From the NCBI RefSeq assembly GCF_000304475.1, contig NC_018942.1:930001-994000 (forward strand): 64,000 bases of DNA, given 5' to 3'. A program made the position numbers and the translations under genes. Position 1 is the stretch's first letter. Every line of letters starts with the position of its first letter. This document shows positions 18,309-28,402 of this stretch, piece by piece. This stretch comes from Kazachstania africana CBS 2517. Taxonomy: Eukaryota; Ascomycota; Saccharomycetes; Saccharomycetales; Saccharomycetaceae. The notes below the pieces were generated by a model. That model made no database searches. It worked only from the letters and a program-made list of their open reading frames with translations, and had not been told where the DNA came from.

Positions 18309-18770
18309 ACGGGCCAGTTTATATAAGACGTAAGTAAAACTGTATATTATTAATAGGCATGGAACACCTTCCATTAATTTGGCAAATACCTAACATATTG
18401 AATTCAACAATTCTAAGCTTCCATCAAACACAGTTTGAGAACGGTCACAAAGCTGGAGAGTTCAAAGCTTATTGCTGTGGAAGTATCTCTTTCTCATATA
18501 AAGGTGGCTGAAATTTCAAATTTCTTTTAACATGGAGAAGGGCGAAAAGCGGAAAGGATCGAGCAAATGCATTAAACGAAGTAAGTAAGAAAGACAAGTT
18601 TGGTTTGCATTAAATATTGAACAAACATTGCGGAGACATCCCTCTTTGCTTCAGATAATACATATTGATTCAAGGTGGAAGGCTCTAATTTTGTGAGTTT
18701 TAGTAAGTCAAAGACTAAATAAAGATAGGTGTTTTCAACCAAGGATAAATAGGAGAGTCAATATTTCTCC
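18309..18770. other. FPK1 upstream region with an upstream ORF
   Basis: A 462-base gap. An upstream ORF of 18 codons (18532-18588, ATG in context AAC-ATG-G) encodes a highly basic peptide (MEKGEKRKGSSKCIKRSK). It lies about 180 bases before the FPK1 ATG. Whether it falls within the FPK1 transcript is not known. Confidence 0.45.
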
Positions 18771-21131
18771 ATGAATGAACCTCAAGACACACTAGAGAAG
18801 CCGATCCCAATAAACCCGAAAGGAAGAAGCAAATCTTTCAATAAGCTGCTGTCCAAATCGTGGAAGCGCAGTACAAGCAGTTCAAACGCTTCTTTATCGG
18901 GCACTATGTCGGACCATAAGAAGTCAAATTCGAGTAGTCACAATTATTTCGAAGACTCAAAAGCATCGAGCCCTGATACTAATTCTCCTTTAGGGTCAAA
19001 ATTTTCAAAGTTAAGAAGTCTTTTTGGCTCTGAAGCAAGCTTAAGATCAGGCAGTGATGAAATCAATATTCCCAAAATCAAGCACATTAGTCCCTTAGCA
19101 CCTGCAGATGACGAAAATTTTAGTCACATACCGTCTACCAACTTTCCTAAGTCACCAAAAAATGCACATTTGGAAGATCATTATCATCCTTATGAGACAG
19201 CTCAGAACGCAACATATGAAAAACAACATTCCTCATCATCTCATTCAGGCCAATCTTCAACTACGGAAAAGCCACCTTCTTCCACTAGTAATCTTTCTAG
19301 TCAATTTAAGAGCTTTCTTCATGTCAGTAATGATAATCAAAACAGCATACAATCCGATGAACTTTCAAATACTACTGCAAACAATTCAAGTTTATTGCCA
19401 TCCTACAAAAACGTAAGTAGTTCATCATTGAATGGAATAGATGAAAATGAGGAGTTGGACGAATTCAACCATGCCTCTGATAAGTTTCATAATGGAGGTG
19501 ATAGAGCTCCTCCAAAAAAGGAAGTATATACATCTTCGTTAAAGGAATCATCAGAATCTTCATTTGTTAGCCCAGATGATTTGCAGGCGTTTCCATCTAT
19601 CGTTATTGGGATTGAAAATAATGAGAAACAGGGTGTTGGGTCCACGGATGAAAATTCTAAGTTTGCATTACGGAGGGCCACGTCAGAACCAGAAAATAAA
19701 TTGAAGACCAATATCAAATCACATCAAACATCGTTGGATAACGGAACACAGCTGGGTTTACATATTCAACATCCAAAGGGTGCTGACGTTGTAGAGCCAA
19801 AAAGGTCTCGCCGCTTAAGAAATAAATCTTTTAGCAACAAATTCCAGGATATTAGAGTTAGTCCACAATCCTTTGAGAAGATTAGGTTACTAGGTCAAGG
19901 TGATGTAGGTAAAGTGTATCTGGTCAAGGAGAAGGCTAGTAATAGATTGTATGCTTTGAAGATTCTGACCAAGGGGGAAATGATCAAAAGAAAGAAAATT
20001 AAAAGAATTTTGACGGAACAGGAAATCCTTGCCTCTAGTAATCATCCATTTATTGTTACGCTATACCATTCATTCCAGACAGAGGACTACTTATATCTTT
20101 GTATGGAATATTGTATGGGAGGTGAGTTTTTCAGGGCTTTACAAACGAGAAAGAGTAAGTGCATTTCAGAGGGCGACGCTAGGTTTTATGCAAGTGAGGT
20201 CACAGCGGCATTAGAATATTTGCATCTGTTAGGTTTCATATATAGAGATTTGAAACCAGAAAACATTCTTTTACATAAATCTGGGCATATCATGCTTTCA
20301 GATTTTGATTTATCTGTCCAGGCAAATGACTCAGGTAAAGTAAAGACTCCTATGATTATAACACCCCCATCATCATCTTCTTCAGGTAAAAGAAGTAGAT
20401 CAAATACAATGATAGATACAAAGGTATTTTCAGATGGATTCAGAACCAATTCATTCGTCGGCACAGAAGAATATATTGCACCGGAGGTTATACGAGGTAA
20501 TGGTCACACTGCTGCAGTAGATTGGTGGACATTGGGTATATTAATCTATGAGATGCTTTTTGGCTTTACGCCTTTCAAAGGATCAAACACCAATGAAACT
20601 TTCTGTAATATTTTGAAAAATGAGGTCACATTTCCCAATAATAATGATGTCTCCAGAAATTGTAAGGATTTGATCAAAAAACTATTATGCAAGAATGAAC
20701 AAAAGAGATTGGGTTCTAAGATGGGGGCAGCAGATATCAAAAGGCATCCTTTTTTCAAAAAAGTTCAGTGGTCTTTTCTAAGAAATCAAGAACCTCCTTT
20801 GATACCTGTTCTTACCGAAAATGGTTATGATTTTACGAAACTATCCAAAAATAAGAAGAGACAGGACGCTACAAACAATGAAGATCTCGATGGTGAAAAT
20901 AAAAAATCTTCTCTGGAGGAACTAGAAAAAATAATGTTTCAAGAACGTGTAGAGAATGACGATGAAATTTCTGAGGATAATCCTTTCCACGATTTCAATT
21001 CCATGAGTCTGATGGAAAAGGACAACGATTCCTTAATTTACGGTGACAACAATTCCTATGGTAAAATTTCATATACTCCGAATTCTAACAGATCAAGGAG
21101 TAATAGTCACAGAAACTTTTTCAAGAAATAA
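18771..21131 (+). CDS. FPK1: Flippase-activating Ser/Thr kinase Fpk1
   Basis: AGC-type kinase that phosphorylates and activates the plasma-membrane phospholipid flippases Dnf1 and Dnf2, and so affects lipid asymmetry and polarity. The 786 residues compare with 893 in S. cerevisiae. The first 350 residues are a Ser/Asn-rich regulatory region. The kinase domain spans about 367-665: glycine loop [10 protein letters not shown], the ALKIL lysine, catalytic loop YRDLKPEN, an SDFDLS metal motif (DFD in place of DFG, normal for the Fpk1/Kin82/phototropin group), activation segment [12 protein letters not shown], and DWWTLGIL. The insert between DFD and TEEY is Ser-rich. Same place as YNR047W; its ohnolog KIN82 is on chromosome III. 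The next gene encodes a flippase partner. Confidence 0.94.
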   Translation: MNEPQDTLEKPIPINPKGRSKSFNKLLSKSWKRSTSSSNASLSGTMSDHKKSNSSSHNYFEDSKASSPDTNSPLGSKFSKLRSLFGSEASLRSGSDEINIPKIKHISPLAPADDENFSHIPSTNFPKSPKNAHLEDHYHPYETAQNATYEKQHSSSSHSGQSSTTEKPPSSTSNLSSQFKSFLHVSNDNQNSIQSDELSNTTANNSSLLPSYKNVSSSSLNGIDENEELDEFNHASDKFHNGGDRAPPKKEVYTSSLKESSESSFVSPDDLQAFPSIVIGIENNEKQGVGSTDENSKFALRRATSEPENKLKTNIKSHQTSLDNGTQLGLHIQHPKGADVVEPKRSRRLRNKSFSNKFQDIRVSPQSFEKIRLLGQGDVGKVYLVKEKASNRLYALKILTKGEMIKRKKIKRILTEQEILASSNHPFIVTLYHSFQTEDYLYLCMEYCMGGEFFRALQTRKSKCISEGDARFYASEVTAALEYLHLLGFIYRDLKPENILLHKSGHIMLSDFDLSVQANDSGKVKTPMIITPPSSSSSGKRSRSNTMIDTKVFSDGFRTNSFVGTEEYIAPEVIRGNGHTAAVDWWTLGILIYEMLFGFTPFKGSNTNETFCNILKNEVTFPNNNDVSRNCKDLIKKLLCKNEQKRLGSKMGAADIKRHPFFKKVQWSFLRNQEPPLIPVLTENGYDFTKLSKNKKRQDATNNEDLDGENKKSSLEELEKIMFQERVENDDEISEDNPFHDFNSMSLMEKDNDSLIYGDNNSYGKISYTPNSNRSRSNSHRNFFKK

Positions 21132-21355
21132 GTCCCAGTATGTAACTATATTAATCCGTCATATATATACATATTCCTCTCGAAAAACTTCTCATTATAA
21201 TTATTTGCAGCCTATTCTATTTTATTTTCTCGTGGGGCGTTGTCGATTTTATATGAAAAATGAAATGAGACCGTCGTTACGCTTGATGCATAGCAAGCAC
21301 AGTCAACTGTTGCAAACAGGATATAAGGCACTTTTGGACATTTCTGGGTTCATAG

Positions 21356-22522
21356 ATGGTCTTATTTCAGAAAAGTGAAGGCTCGACTAAAAGAAAGTCG
21401 AGAAAACCGCTAAACACTTCATTTAGGCAGCAGCGGCTTCGAGCATGGCAAATTAATCTTTCTCCACAAAGTGTTCTTCCTCTGTTGATTTGCATTGCAT
21501 GTATATTTGCACCTATAGGTGTTGGTTTGATAGTCACTGTGATAGGTGTACAAAATATGGAAATAAGGTACGACCAATGCTTAAATTTAGCTTCAACGAC
21601 ATCATATCAGGACATCCCTTCTGATGCACTGACCTTCCATTTCAAGAAAGCTATGGATACAACCCCAAAATGGATTCTAACACAATCCAGTAATAATGAC
21701 GAAACGATTAATATATGTAGGTTACAGTTCCAGATACCCAATGATATCGATTCATCAATAAATATATATTACAAATTGACAAATTTTTATCAGAATCATA
21801 GGGAATATGTGGAATCTTATGATATAGACCAATTGAAAGGCAAAGCAGTATCAAAAAACAGCTTAGATAGTAATTGTGATCCATTGAAAGTGGATAATGC
21901 TACAGGAAAGCTGATATATCCCTGCGGATTAATTGCGAATTCAATGTTCAATGACACATTCAGTACCAAATTAACAGGAAAGAGTGGTACTTCAGACTAT
22001 ATTCTGACTTCGAATGGAACATCCTGGTCAACTGACCGTCATAGGTATAGTCCTACAAAGTATAGTTCTTCAGATATAGTGCCGCCACCAAACTGGGCTA
22101 AGTTATTCCCTAATGGGTATAATGATACGAACATACCAAATTTGAAGACCTGGGATGAATTTCAAATTTGGATGAGAGCAGCTGCACTTCCTAAGTTTTA
22201 TAAATTAGCATTGAAAAATGATACTACACATCTGCCCAATGGAAATTACGAATTTGACATAACACTAAATTATCCCGTTGATAGTTTTAATGGTACAAAA
22301 TCAATCATGTTAACTACAAACACTATAATTGGAGCAAAGAACATGATTTTAGGCATAGTATTTCTTATAATAGCAGGTATTTGCACTTTGTCTTCTATAC
22401 TGTTCCTTATCAATGTAATAATAAAGCCCAGAGAAGCCGCTAGCCACTCGTATTTGAATTACGAACCACTCTATTATCAAGATGAACCCTTTGCTCAAAA
22501 TCCAACGAGGGAACTATTGTAG
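21356..22522 (+). CDS. CRF1: Cdc50/Lem3-family flippase subunit (YNR048W)
   Basis: Non-catalytic subunit of a P4-ATPase flippase; S. cerevisiae Ynr048w (Crf1, not the YDR223W corepressor of the same name) partners Dnf3. The 388 residues compare with 393. Near-identical family blocks are SRKPLNTSFRQQRLRAWQ, LSPQSVLPLLICIACIFAPIG (first membrane span, about 36-58), PCGLIANSMFNDTF, DIVPPPNWAKLFPNGY and WMRAAALPKFYKLALKN, with a second span near residues 330-355. The ectodomain holds several N-glycosylation sequons and paired cysteines. It follows FPK1 in the same orientation. Convergent with MSO1. Confidence 0.95.
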   Translation: MVLFQKSEGSTKRKSRKPLNTSFRQQRLRAWQINLSPQSVLPLLICIACIFAPIGVGLIVTVIGVQNMEIRYDQCLNLASTTSYQDIPSDALTFHFKKAMDTTPKWILTQSSNNDETINICRLQFQIPNDIDSSINIYYKLTNFYQNHREYVESYDIDQLKGKAVSKNSLDSNCDPLKVDNATGKLIYPCGLIANSMFNDTFSTKLTGKSGTSDYILTSNGTSWSTDRHRYSPTKYSSSDIVPPPNWAKLFPNGYNDTNIPNLKTWDEFQIWMRAAALPKFYKLALKNDTTHLPNGNYEFDITLNYPVDSFNGTKSIMLTTNTIIGAKNMILGIVFLIIAGICTLSSILFLINVIIKPREAASHSYLNYEPLYYQDEPFAQNPTRELL

Positions 22523-22610
22523 TATATAAAATATTAAGCATTTACAGAATAAATAATATTGTTTTAATGAGTATTGTTGTATGTAAGGTTGTCTTTTATG
22601 GCTGTATATA

Positions 22611-23258
22611 CTAAAACTGCGTTCTTCTCTGTTGAAGTCTGGCAGTCATCAACTGAGAGGATGTCGGAGTTGTTTCACGGTTGCTGCTTTCATTTGCACC
22701 TGATGGCATGTGTGATGCTGGAGTAGAGTCTGTCCACATTGGCCTTGCTACACGTGGTCCTCTACTCGATGAAGATCTCAATGGGGCGGCGGTACTTGTA
22801 AACTCTCTAGAGCTGAAGTCATCTGTATAAGAACTAGAGCTATCCTTATTATAGATATTATGCATCTCCCTTCCGGCGGTTGTACGATGGTGTACTAAAT
22901 CTGGTTCCTGAGAGGAGGAAGACAAATGATGTGCTTTAATATCAGTAGCTGCTCTCCTTATATTAGCAAACTTGGAAGGTCTATTCTGTTTTGCTATATG
23001 CTCATTTTGTTTTTGAAGGATTTTTTGTTCACTTGGAAGATCTTCCTTATGTCCCAACCAACCTGGAAAGCCTGTGAAAGGTTCCTGATGCTTATAATAT
23101 TTTACCAAAGCTTTATGGACGACGGTGCTTGTAGGTGAATCACCATCAGTTTCAGTTTTTAGCGATAAATTTGCGAATGACGAAGATAAAGATTTTGTAG
23201 ATGTTCTAAACTTACTCCATATATTACCAGAGCTCTGGTTACTTGCTAGTGTAGACAT
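22611..23258 (-). CDS. MSO1: Exocytosis factor Mso1
   Basis: Small protein that binds the SM protein Sec1 and helps SNARE assembly at sites of exocytosis and prospore membrane formation. The 215 residues compare with 210 in S. cerevisiae. The N-terminal SSGNIWSKFRTSTKSLSSSFANLS and the block VVHKALVKYYKHQEPFTGFPGWLGHKEDLPSEQKIL (about 46-81) are the conserved Sec1-binding part. The C-terminal half is Ser/Arg-rich and low-complexity. Position equals YNR049C. Confidence 0.94.
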   Translation of the reverse strand: MSTLASNQSSGNIWSKFRTSTKSLSSSFANLSLKTETDGDSPTSTVVHKALVKYYKHQEPFTGFPGWLGHKEDLPSEQKILQKQNEHIAKQNRPSKFANIRRAATDIKAHHLSSSSQEPDLVHHRTTAGREMHNIYNKDSSSSYTDDFSSREFTSTAAPLRSSSSRGPRVARPMWTDSTPASHMPSGANESSNRETTPTSSQLMTARLQQRRTQF

Positions 23259-23766
23259 TATTTAATGAAGGTTCCCAATTAATTTTGTAAGTTATAAAAC
23301 TAAGGCTGTTTTTTCAGGCACAATTTTTCATGATAATCGTCAAACTTGGAAAAGTGGACTTAAATAAAGCGAGATACGAATATTATAGTAGCAGACATAC
23401 AAAACAAGCAGATACTCTATAATTGAATAGAGCTCTCTATATCTAATTTAATGTTATCCTCTATCAAAAGTAAGTATGAAATCGATATTGTGCCTAACTG
23501 CTTTGACAAAACAAATTTATGTTTTCTGCTTACTAAGATTTTTATGATTAACGTCAAATAGAGACTAAACTTAAACTTTTTACTTGAAATAAGCATTTAA
23601 TCTGAAACTATGTGTTAATTCACAAGGTATACGTTCAAACTACCAGAAAGGAACTGATTTACGATTTCATGAAAATTCTAATACTAAAGAAAAAATATAT
23701 ATTTGATATATGGCATAATTTATTCATTGGTTGGTCATACTAAATTGCATTGCGTGAATACGACAT
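23259..23766. other. MSO1 upstream region
   Basis: A 508-base A/T-rich gap between the MSO1 start and the LYS9 stop (both minus strand). No gene, RNA or recognised regulatory site seen. Confidence 0.5.
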
Positions 23767-25107
23767 CTATTCAATGGTCTTTTCCTTCAAGTAAATACCG
23801 TACTTCTCTTTCAATTCTTTCATTATAGGATCATTAATTTCTGGAGAGTATGGAGCTAATAAACCTGGTCCCTTAATGGTACCATTGAGAACCATCTTTG
23901 TAGCGATAGACACTGGAAGACCAACAGTTGCTGCCATTGAACTATAACCGCCGACCTTACCGTAGTCAACCATGGTAGATGCTCTTGTTTCTGTGGTACC
24001 ATCAGCCCATTCGATACCGAATTTGTGTTGTAATACTACCATGTCACGTTCCCCCTTTTCATACTGCATCAATTCCTCAAGACGTGCGCATAAAGTGTCT
24101 AATGCATTGCCCTTTGGAGAAAAATTTGTATCTGAAAAGAGACCTAACCAAGAAAGACCGGAAATGATTCTTTGTCTATCTTCGTCATCCTTCCATACTG
24201 TCAATGCATCAATACGTTTTATTAAGTCCTCTTTCGAAGAGGATTCGCTCTTTAGGTAACACTTTAGTGCGTCATTCCATGGAATTGGCTTACTGAAGAT
24301 TTCATTTTCTGTGTCATCTAACATTCCCATATCAACTAGGACTTTAACGAATTCTGGGAAGCCTTGGTATCTTAAAGTACCTCTAATGACAGTTTCAGCC
24401 TCTGGAATGTTGTAAAGATCTTTGAAAACAGTAGAATCTCTATTTGGATAACAAACGAAGGCAAATCCTGGGTAAATGAAATATGGTTTTGAAGATTTCA
24501 TGAGGTCTTCAGAACTAATATTAACAATTTCGCCATCCTTCCAGTACTTAGCGGAGTTTCTTAATGCCAATAAGACACCTCTTGATGACCAGGAGAATTT
24601 GTAACCCAATGGATTATCTGAATCTTCTGGTGCTGGCAACCCTCCACAGTATGACAAAAATGATTTGATCTTACCACCAACCTTGTGAACCTCATCGATA
24701 GTTTTAACAGCATAAAGATGGTCAATACCTGGATCTAGACCGATTTCATTCATAACAGTGATACCGGCATCTTTGATTTGTGATTCCAATTCTCTTAGTG
24801 CTGGGGAAATGTATGAAGATGTTACAACATGTTTCTTTGTCCTAATTGCACTCTTAACAACATTTGGATGGAAGGTGTATGGAATCAAAGAAATGACTAC
24901 ATCATGTTTCGAAAGAGTCTCATCTAACTTCTGGTCATTAGTAACGTCTAATGAAATAGCGCTTGAACCTGATGATCCTGCTAAACTTTGAGCATTAGCT
25001 AATGTTCTACAAGCAACAGTGACTTCAATATTTGGGTCTGCAGATAAAGTATCAACAACCGGCTGAGTGACAAAGCCTGAACCTAAAAGTAGAACTTTCT
25101 TAACCAT
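23767..25107 (-). CDS. LYS9: Saccharopine dehydrogenase (NADP+, glutamate-forming)
   Basis: Seventh step of lysine synthesis by the alpha-aminoadipate route: condenses aminoadipate semialdehyde with glutamate to form saccharopine, using NADPH. The 446 residues equal S. cerevisiae Lys9. An N-terminal Rossmann fold opens VLLLGSGFVTQPVVDTLS (GxGxxxxP type). Conserved blocks are NEIGLDPGIDHLYA and CGGLPAPEDSDNPLGYKFSWS, the substrate-binding part of the family. Position equals YNR050C. A consensus Lys14-type site lies about 290 bases upstream, which fits control by the Lys14 activator and aminoadipate semialdehyde. Confidence 0.97.
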   Translation of the reverse strand: MVKKVLLLGSGFVTQPVVDTLSADPNIEVTVACRTLANAQSLAGSSGSSAISLDVTNDQKLDETLSKHDVVISLIPYTFHPNVVKSAIRTKKHVVTSSYISPALRELESQIKDAGITVMNEIGLDPGIDHLYAVKTIDEVHKVGGKIKSFLSYCGGLPAPEDSDNPLGYKFSWSSRGVLLALRNSAKYWKDGEIVNISSEDLMKSSKPYFIYPGFAFVCYPNRDSTVFKDLYNIPEAETVIRGTLRYQGFPEFVKVLVDMGMLDDTENEIFSKPIPWNDALKCYLKSESSSKEDLIKRIDALTVWKDDEDRQRIISGLSWLGLFSDTNFSPKGNALDTLCARLEELMQYEKGERDMVVLQHKFGIEWADGTTETRASTMVDYGKVGGYSSMAATVGLPVSIATKMVLNGTIKGPGLLAPYSPEINDPIMKELKEKYGIYLKEKTIE

Positions 25108-26761
25108 TTTTCAATTGAGTTCTGTCGTTCTAGTATTTACTTACCGTAAGAGATCGAAATACTTAACCTCAAAGACACAAAGTATATATTTATATATATA
25201 TGTGTTTGCTAAACAATACAAAACAGTCATCAGTATACTTTCCCATAGGAATTAGGCCTCAGTGGTGCATTCCATCCAAGATGGCTTCCATATTCTCATC
25301 TCACTGACCTGCTTCAATGGATGTAGTTCAGCGGGAGAACATAGTGGGGGCCTACTAGAAAAGCACCGTAGTATGTAAATTGTGTCTTCTTTTTTCCACC
25401 GGAAAAAACTGCAAAGACAAGCTCGACGACATCTTAAATTTCAGCAGGAAATCATTCGAGACAATTTGTCTCGGTGTGCTTTTTTTTTTCCGCTTTTCAG
25501 TTTCGCGGTGGATTTTTCAGTCCACCGGGACAGAAGTAATGCTTGCTGGTGTCAGAAGCACATGGCATAACTAATGGAAAAGTTCCATGCACTGTAAAGG
25601 CTGACGTTGTATCGATGCTTTACCATGATTAGATAAGCCTATATCAAATGTGTCTTGCTGCAGAAATTGCTACTGATCTTGTCTCCGAAAGGGAATACAT
25701 GATAGTGTGACTACAGTCCGGTGTGGAAATGCTTTTGCGACGGATGACTGATCAAGAACGATTGAGACATCCAGTAAAATCAACAAAGCGCTGTCATATG
25801 TGAAATTGCAAGAAAGGACTACAATACATTTAGTTTGATGCTAAGTCTGCTATCAAACTATCGTGCACAGCTACATAAACAACTACTTCTTTGCTTAGTT
25901 GGGCGGTTCAGTTTCGCTTGAATTGAACTACTTGCAATTCTTCTGGCATCACATAAGACATCATTTTTGATTTGCTATGTAGTGCTTCCAAAGAGACATT
26001 CACTGTTCCTATTGAGCATTATATGCCAACCCTAATAAAAAAAAGACCGGTATACTAATGTGGTAATAGCGGCATGGCGAAAAATTTTCTATGTTTTGCG
26101 ATATCAAAAAGGTTTAAAAAACGAACAGATTCATTAAAACTATCCACTACTTTTTTTCTATCTTATAGTAAAAGATTATGGGACTTTATCTCCATATCTA
26201 TGACGCTAACTAGATAGCTATGGTAAACGAATCCCATATATTGAACTTGCATGTTACTATGTGAGGTTGTTTGCACTTTTCGGAGTACAGGTGGCTTTGT
26301 GTAGGAACAGAGTGGACTGAATTCATTTTTAAATTCTTTCCATTTTGAAGGCATGCAACATCTTTCGACATAAATTGTACAAGATATTACCACTTTATAC
26401 TTGGATTTTGACCATTATATGTATTGCAAGTCCTACGGACTATGTTTTTTTTATTTCGTAAGCTCTTTCTTAAGTGTCTACTAGAAGCAGTTCTATCTTC
26501 GAGCATATTTTTCAGCAAGTTTCACTAAATTTGGCGCAAGTAATGTCCTAAATAGGTGGATAGACCCAGTGCATATTATCAGCGCTGCTTCACATTCAGA
26601 CAGATCCAATAATTGAATATGTCCTGTTGAATCCTAATGCCATCGAAAATCTCTGTCAATTCATAATAAATGATATGATTTTATCGTACATATGCCTTGT
26701 TATATTAAGTTTTATATTTTTTTTCATAATTTTTATCTTTTTCGTATGTTATTTATTCTAT
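25108..26761. other. Long non-coding region between LYS9 and BRE5
   Basis: A 1654-base gap, the longest in the window. The first 430 bases include the LYS9 promoter with Lys14-type sites. From 25560 to 26760 I find no frame with coding character (a minus-strand frame at 26163-26393 begins with GTG and has no family resemblance), no tRNA arms and no LTR ends. An isolated GCGAAAAATTTTC (26087-26099), RRPE-like, followed by TTGCGATA is present without an obvious gene. Confidence 0.5.
25395..25403. promoter_or_regulatory. Lys14 binding site upstream of LYS9
   Basis: TCCACCGGA fits the Lys14 consensus TCCRNYGGA at every position, 288 bases before the LYS9 ATG. A second, one-mismatch copy TCCACCGGG is at 25521-25529. 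That copy forms an inverted repeat with GGTGGA at 25507-25512. Confidence 0.6.
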
Positions 26762-28402
26762 TTATACACTGACTTGGTCTTTCTTTTTTATCGTATTGTG
26801 CTTTCTATAATTTTTTTGTGTATTTGAGAACCCATTCTGTGATGAAGATGACTTCTTAGAAGTTTTTCTCTCAAGTGAGATTTCGACGTCATTTACAATC
26901 AACTTTTTCCTTTCTATGGCTTCTGATTGACTCGATTGCAATTGAAAATCGACTACAGCAAAACTATCCCCATTTGTGACTTTCATCACAGGTCCAAATT
27001 CTTTAATCAATGTATTTTTTAATTCATCTTCCTTCAAACCTATAGTGTTGTTGACATAGATTGGGAAATAGCCTTCTTTATTCACGCCGCTATAATTGTT
27101 AGTTTTCTTTTTATTTCTGTTACTTGTATTTTCTTTACGACTTCCCATATCGAATTTCTTGTCACTATTCTTCCTTTGGTGTTCTTTCTTATTAGTATCA
27201 TTTGATGCAGTGGTAGGCTTAGTAACAACAATTTTCCTGGCATCTCTCTGTGGCTCTCCAACTGTGAGCTTAGATGCCCAGCTCAGTTTAGCAAATTGAG
27301 CTGGTTTTGCAGGCTCCTTGACTTCTTTCAACCCTTCTTCATTGGGATTTTCCGAATTTTCATTCTTCTGTACCTCTACTTGTTCATTTGCAGCTACATC
27401 GGTATCATCTCGTATTTCATCATTCTTCTTGTGCTTAATTTCCGTTGCATCTTCTTTTGCTTGTTCCTCAGGCACTATTTTTGAGTCTTCAGCCTTGGAT
27501 TTTTCCTTTAACTTGTTTGAAGATGCTGATTTGGATAGTTTCTCCTTATTTTCTTTTTTATCAATAGTTTTCGATGATTCTTCAGTCCCGTGCTTTTCAG
27601 AACTATGAGACTTGCTAGGTTCAGTACTCTTAGGTTTCTTCTCTTGATGTAATTTAGAATGCTTCTTTTCTTTTACTTTGTCATCGGGCTTTTCCTTCTT
27701 TGAACTAATTTCTTCTACTTTCTTTGAATCTGTCACTTCTGGTGCAGATTCTACTTTAGTTTCCAGTTGTTCTTTCTTTGTCTCATTTGCAGTAACTTTT
27801 TCAGGCACAGTTGGTTCTTCTTCAAATTCTGATTCATGTGCTATAGCATTTTCACTGTTGACGGGAGGAAGCTTTTCTTCTACTTCCACTGAAATCTCCT
27901 TTTCTGAAAAGTCAGGTTCTTTTTCCTCCTGTATTTCTATCTCTTGTAAATAATCGGGGATAAATCTGATAATATCATTCGAAATATCGTATATGTCATT
28001 ATTTCTCAATAGAGGAACCAAGATGAAAGTCTGACAAAACCTATAAACTGGAGTATCAGTCCAAAATAGTTCACCAGTGGTAACCAGTAATATGCTTTTA
28101 TGAGACGCACCAGTAGTTTGAAAGTCAACTGTATTAAGCTTAACTTTCAGATCATTTACTCTCTTATTATTTCTAGTAAAAAATTTGTTAATATTATCCT
28201 TACCAGTAAGTTTTACAGTAGGCAATGTATCGTTCAGAAAGAAATCAAGAGCGCTGTCATCAGAAGGAAGCTGTTGATAGTTCACATGGGTCAACTCTGC
28301 TGTGCTCGCATACATGTTTGATAGTTTTGAAGGATTAGTTTTCATTCTTTCGTAATAGGTTCGCAAGAACGCATGAACAACTTCTTGAACAGTGGCAGAC
28401 AT
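26762..28402 (-). CDS. BRE5: Ubiquitin protease cofactor Bre5 (G3BP-like)
   Basis: Cofactor that binds and activates the deubiquitinase Ubp3, acting in ER-Golgi transport and ribophagy. The 546 residues compare with 515 in S. cerevisiae. Residues 1-150 form an NTF2-like domain (VVHAFLRTYYERMKTNPSKLSNMY, LPTVKLTGKDNINKFF). The middle is a long Lys/Glu-rich low-complexity region (about 165-400). The C-terminal part has an RRM-like fold (YFPIYVNNTIGLKEDELKNTL, FAVVDFQ). This NTF2-acidic-RRM order is the G3BP/Bre5 layout. Position equals YNR051C. A Rpn4-type PACE lies upstream. Confidence 0.94.
   Translation of the reverse strand: MSATVQEVVHAFLRTYYERMKTNPSKLSNMYASTAELTHVNYQQLPSDDSALDFFLNDTLPTVKLTGKDNINKFFTRNNKRVNDLKVKLNTVDFQTTGASHKSILLVTTGELFWTDTPVYRFCQTFILVPLLRNNDIYDISNDIIRFIPDYLQEIEIQEEKEPDFSEKEISVEVEEKLPPVNSENAIAHESEFEEEPTVPEKVTANETKKEQLETKVESAPEVTDSKKVEEISSKKEKPDDKVKEKKHSKLHQEKKPKSTEPSKSHSSEKHGTEESSKTIDKKENKEKLSKSASSNKLKEKSKAEDSKIVPEEQAKEDATEIKHKKNDEIRDDTDVAANEQVEVQKNENSENPNEEGLKEVKEPAKPAQFAKLSWASKLTVGEPQRDARKIVVTKPTTASNDTNKKEHQRKNSDKKFDMGSRKENTSNRNKKKTNNYSGVNKEGYFPIYVNNTIGLKEDELKNTLIKEFGPVMKVTNGDSFAVVDFQLQSSQSEAIERKKLIVNDVEISLERKTSKKSSSSQNGFSNTQKNYRKHNTIKKKDQVSV

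Noticed and set aside
21043..21378. 111-codon frame bridging the FPK1 end and CRF1 start
   Set aside because: Out of frame with both proteins, which are complete without it.
26045..26060. TATACTAATG as an intron branch point in the LYS9-BRE5 gap
   Set aside because: No matching 5' splice site with coding sequence on either side; all genes here are complete without introns.
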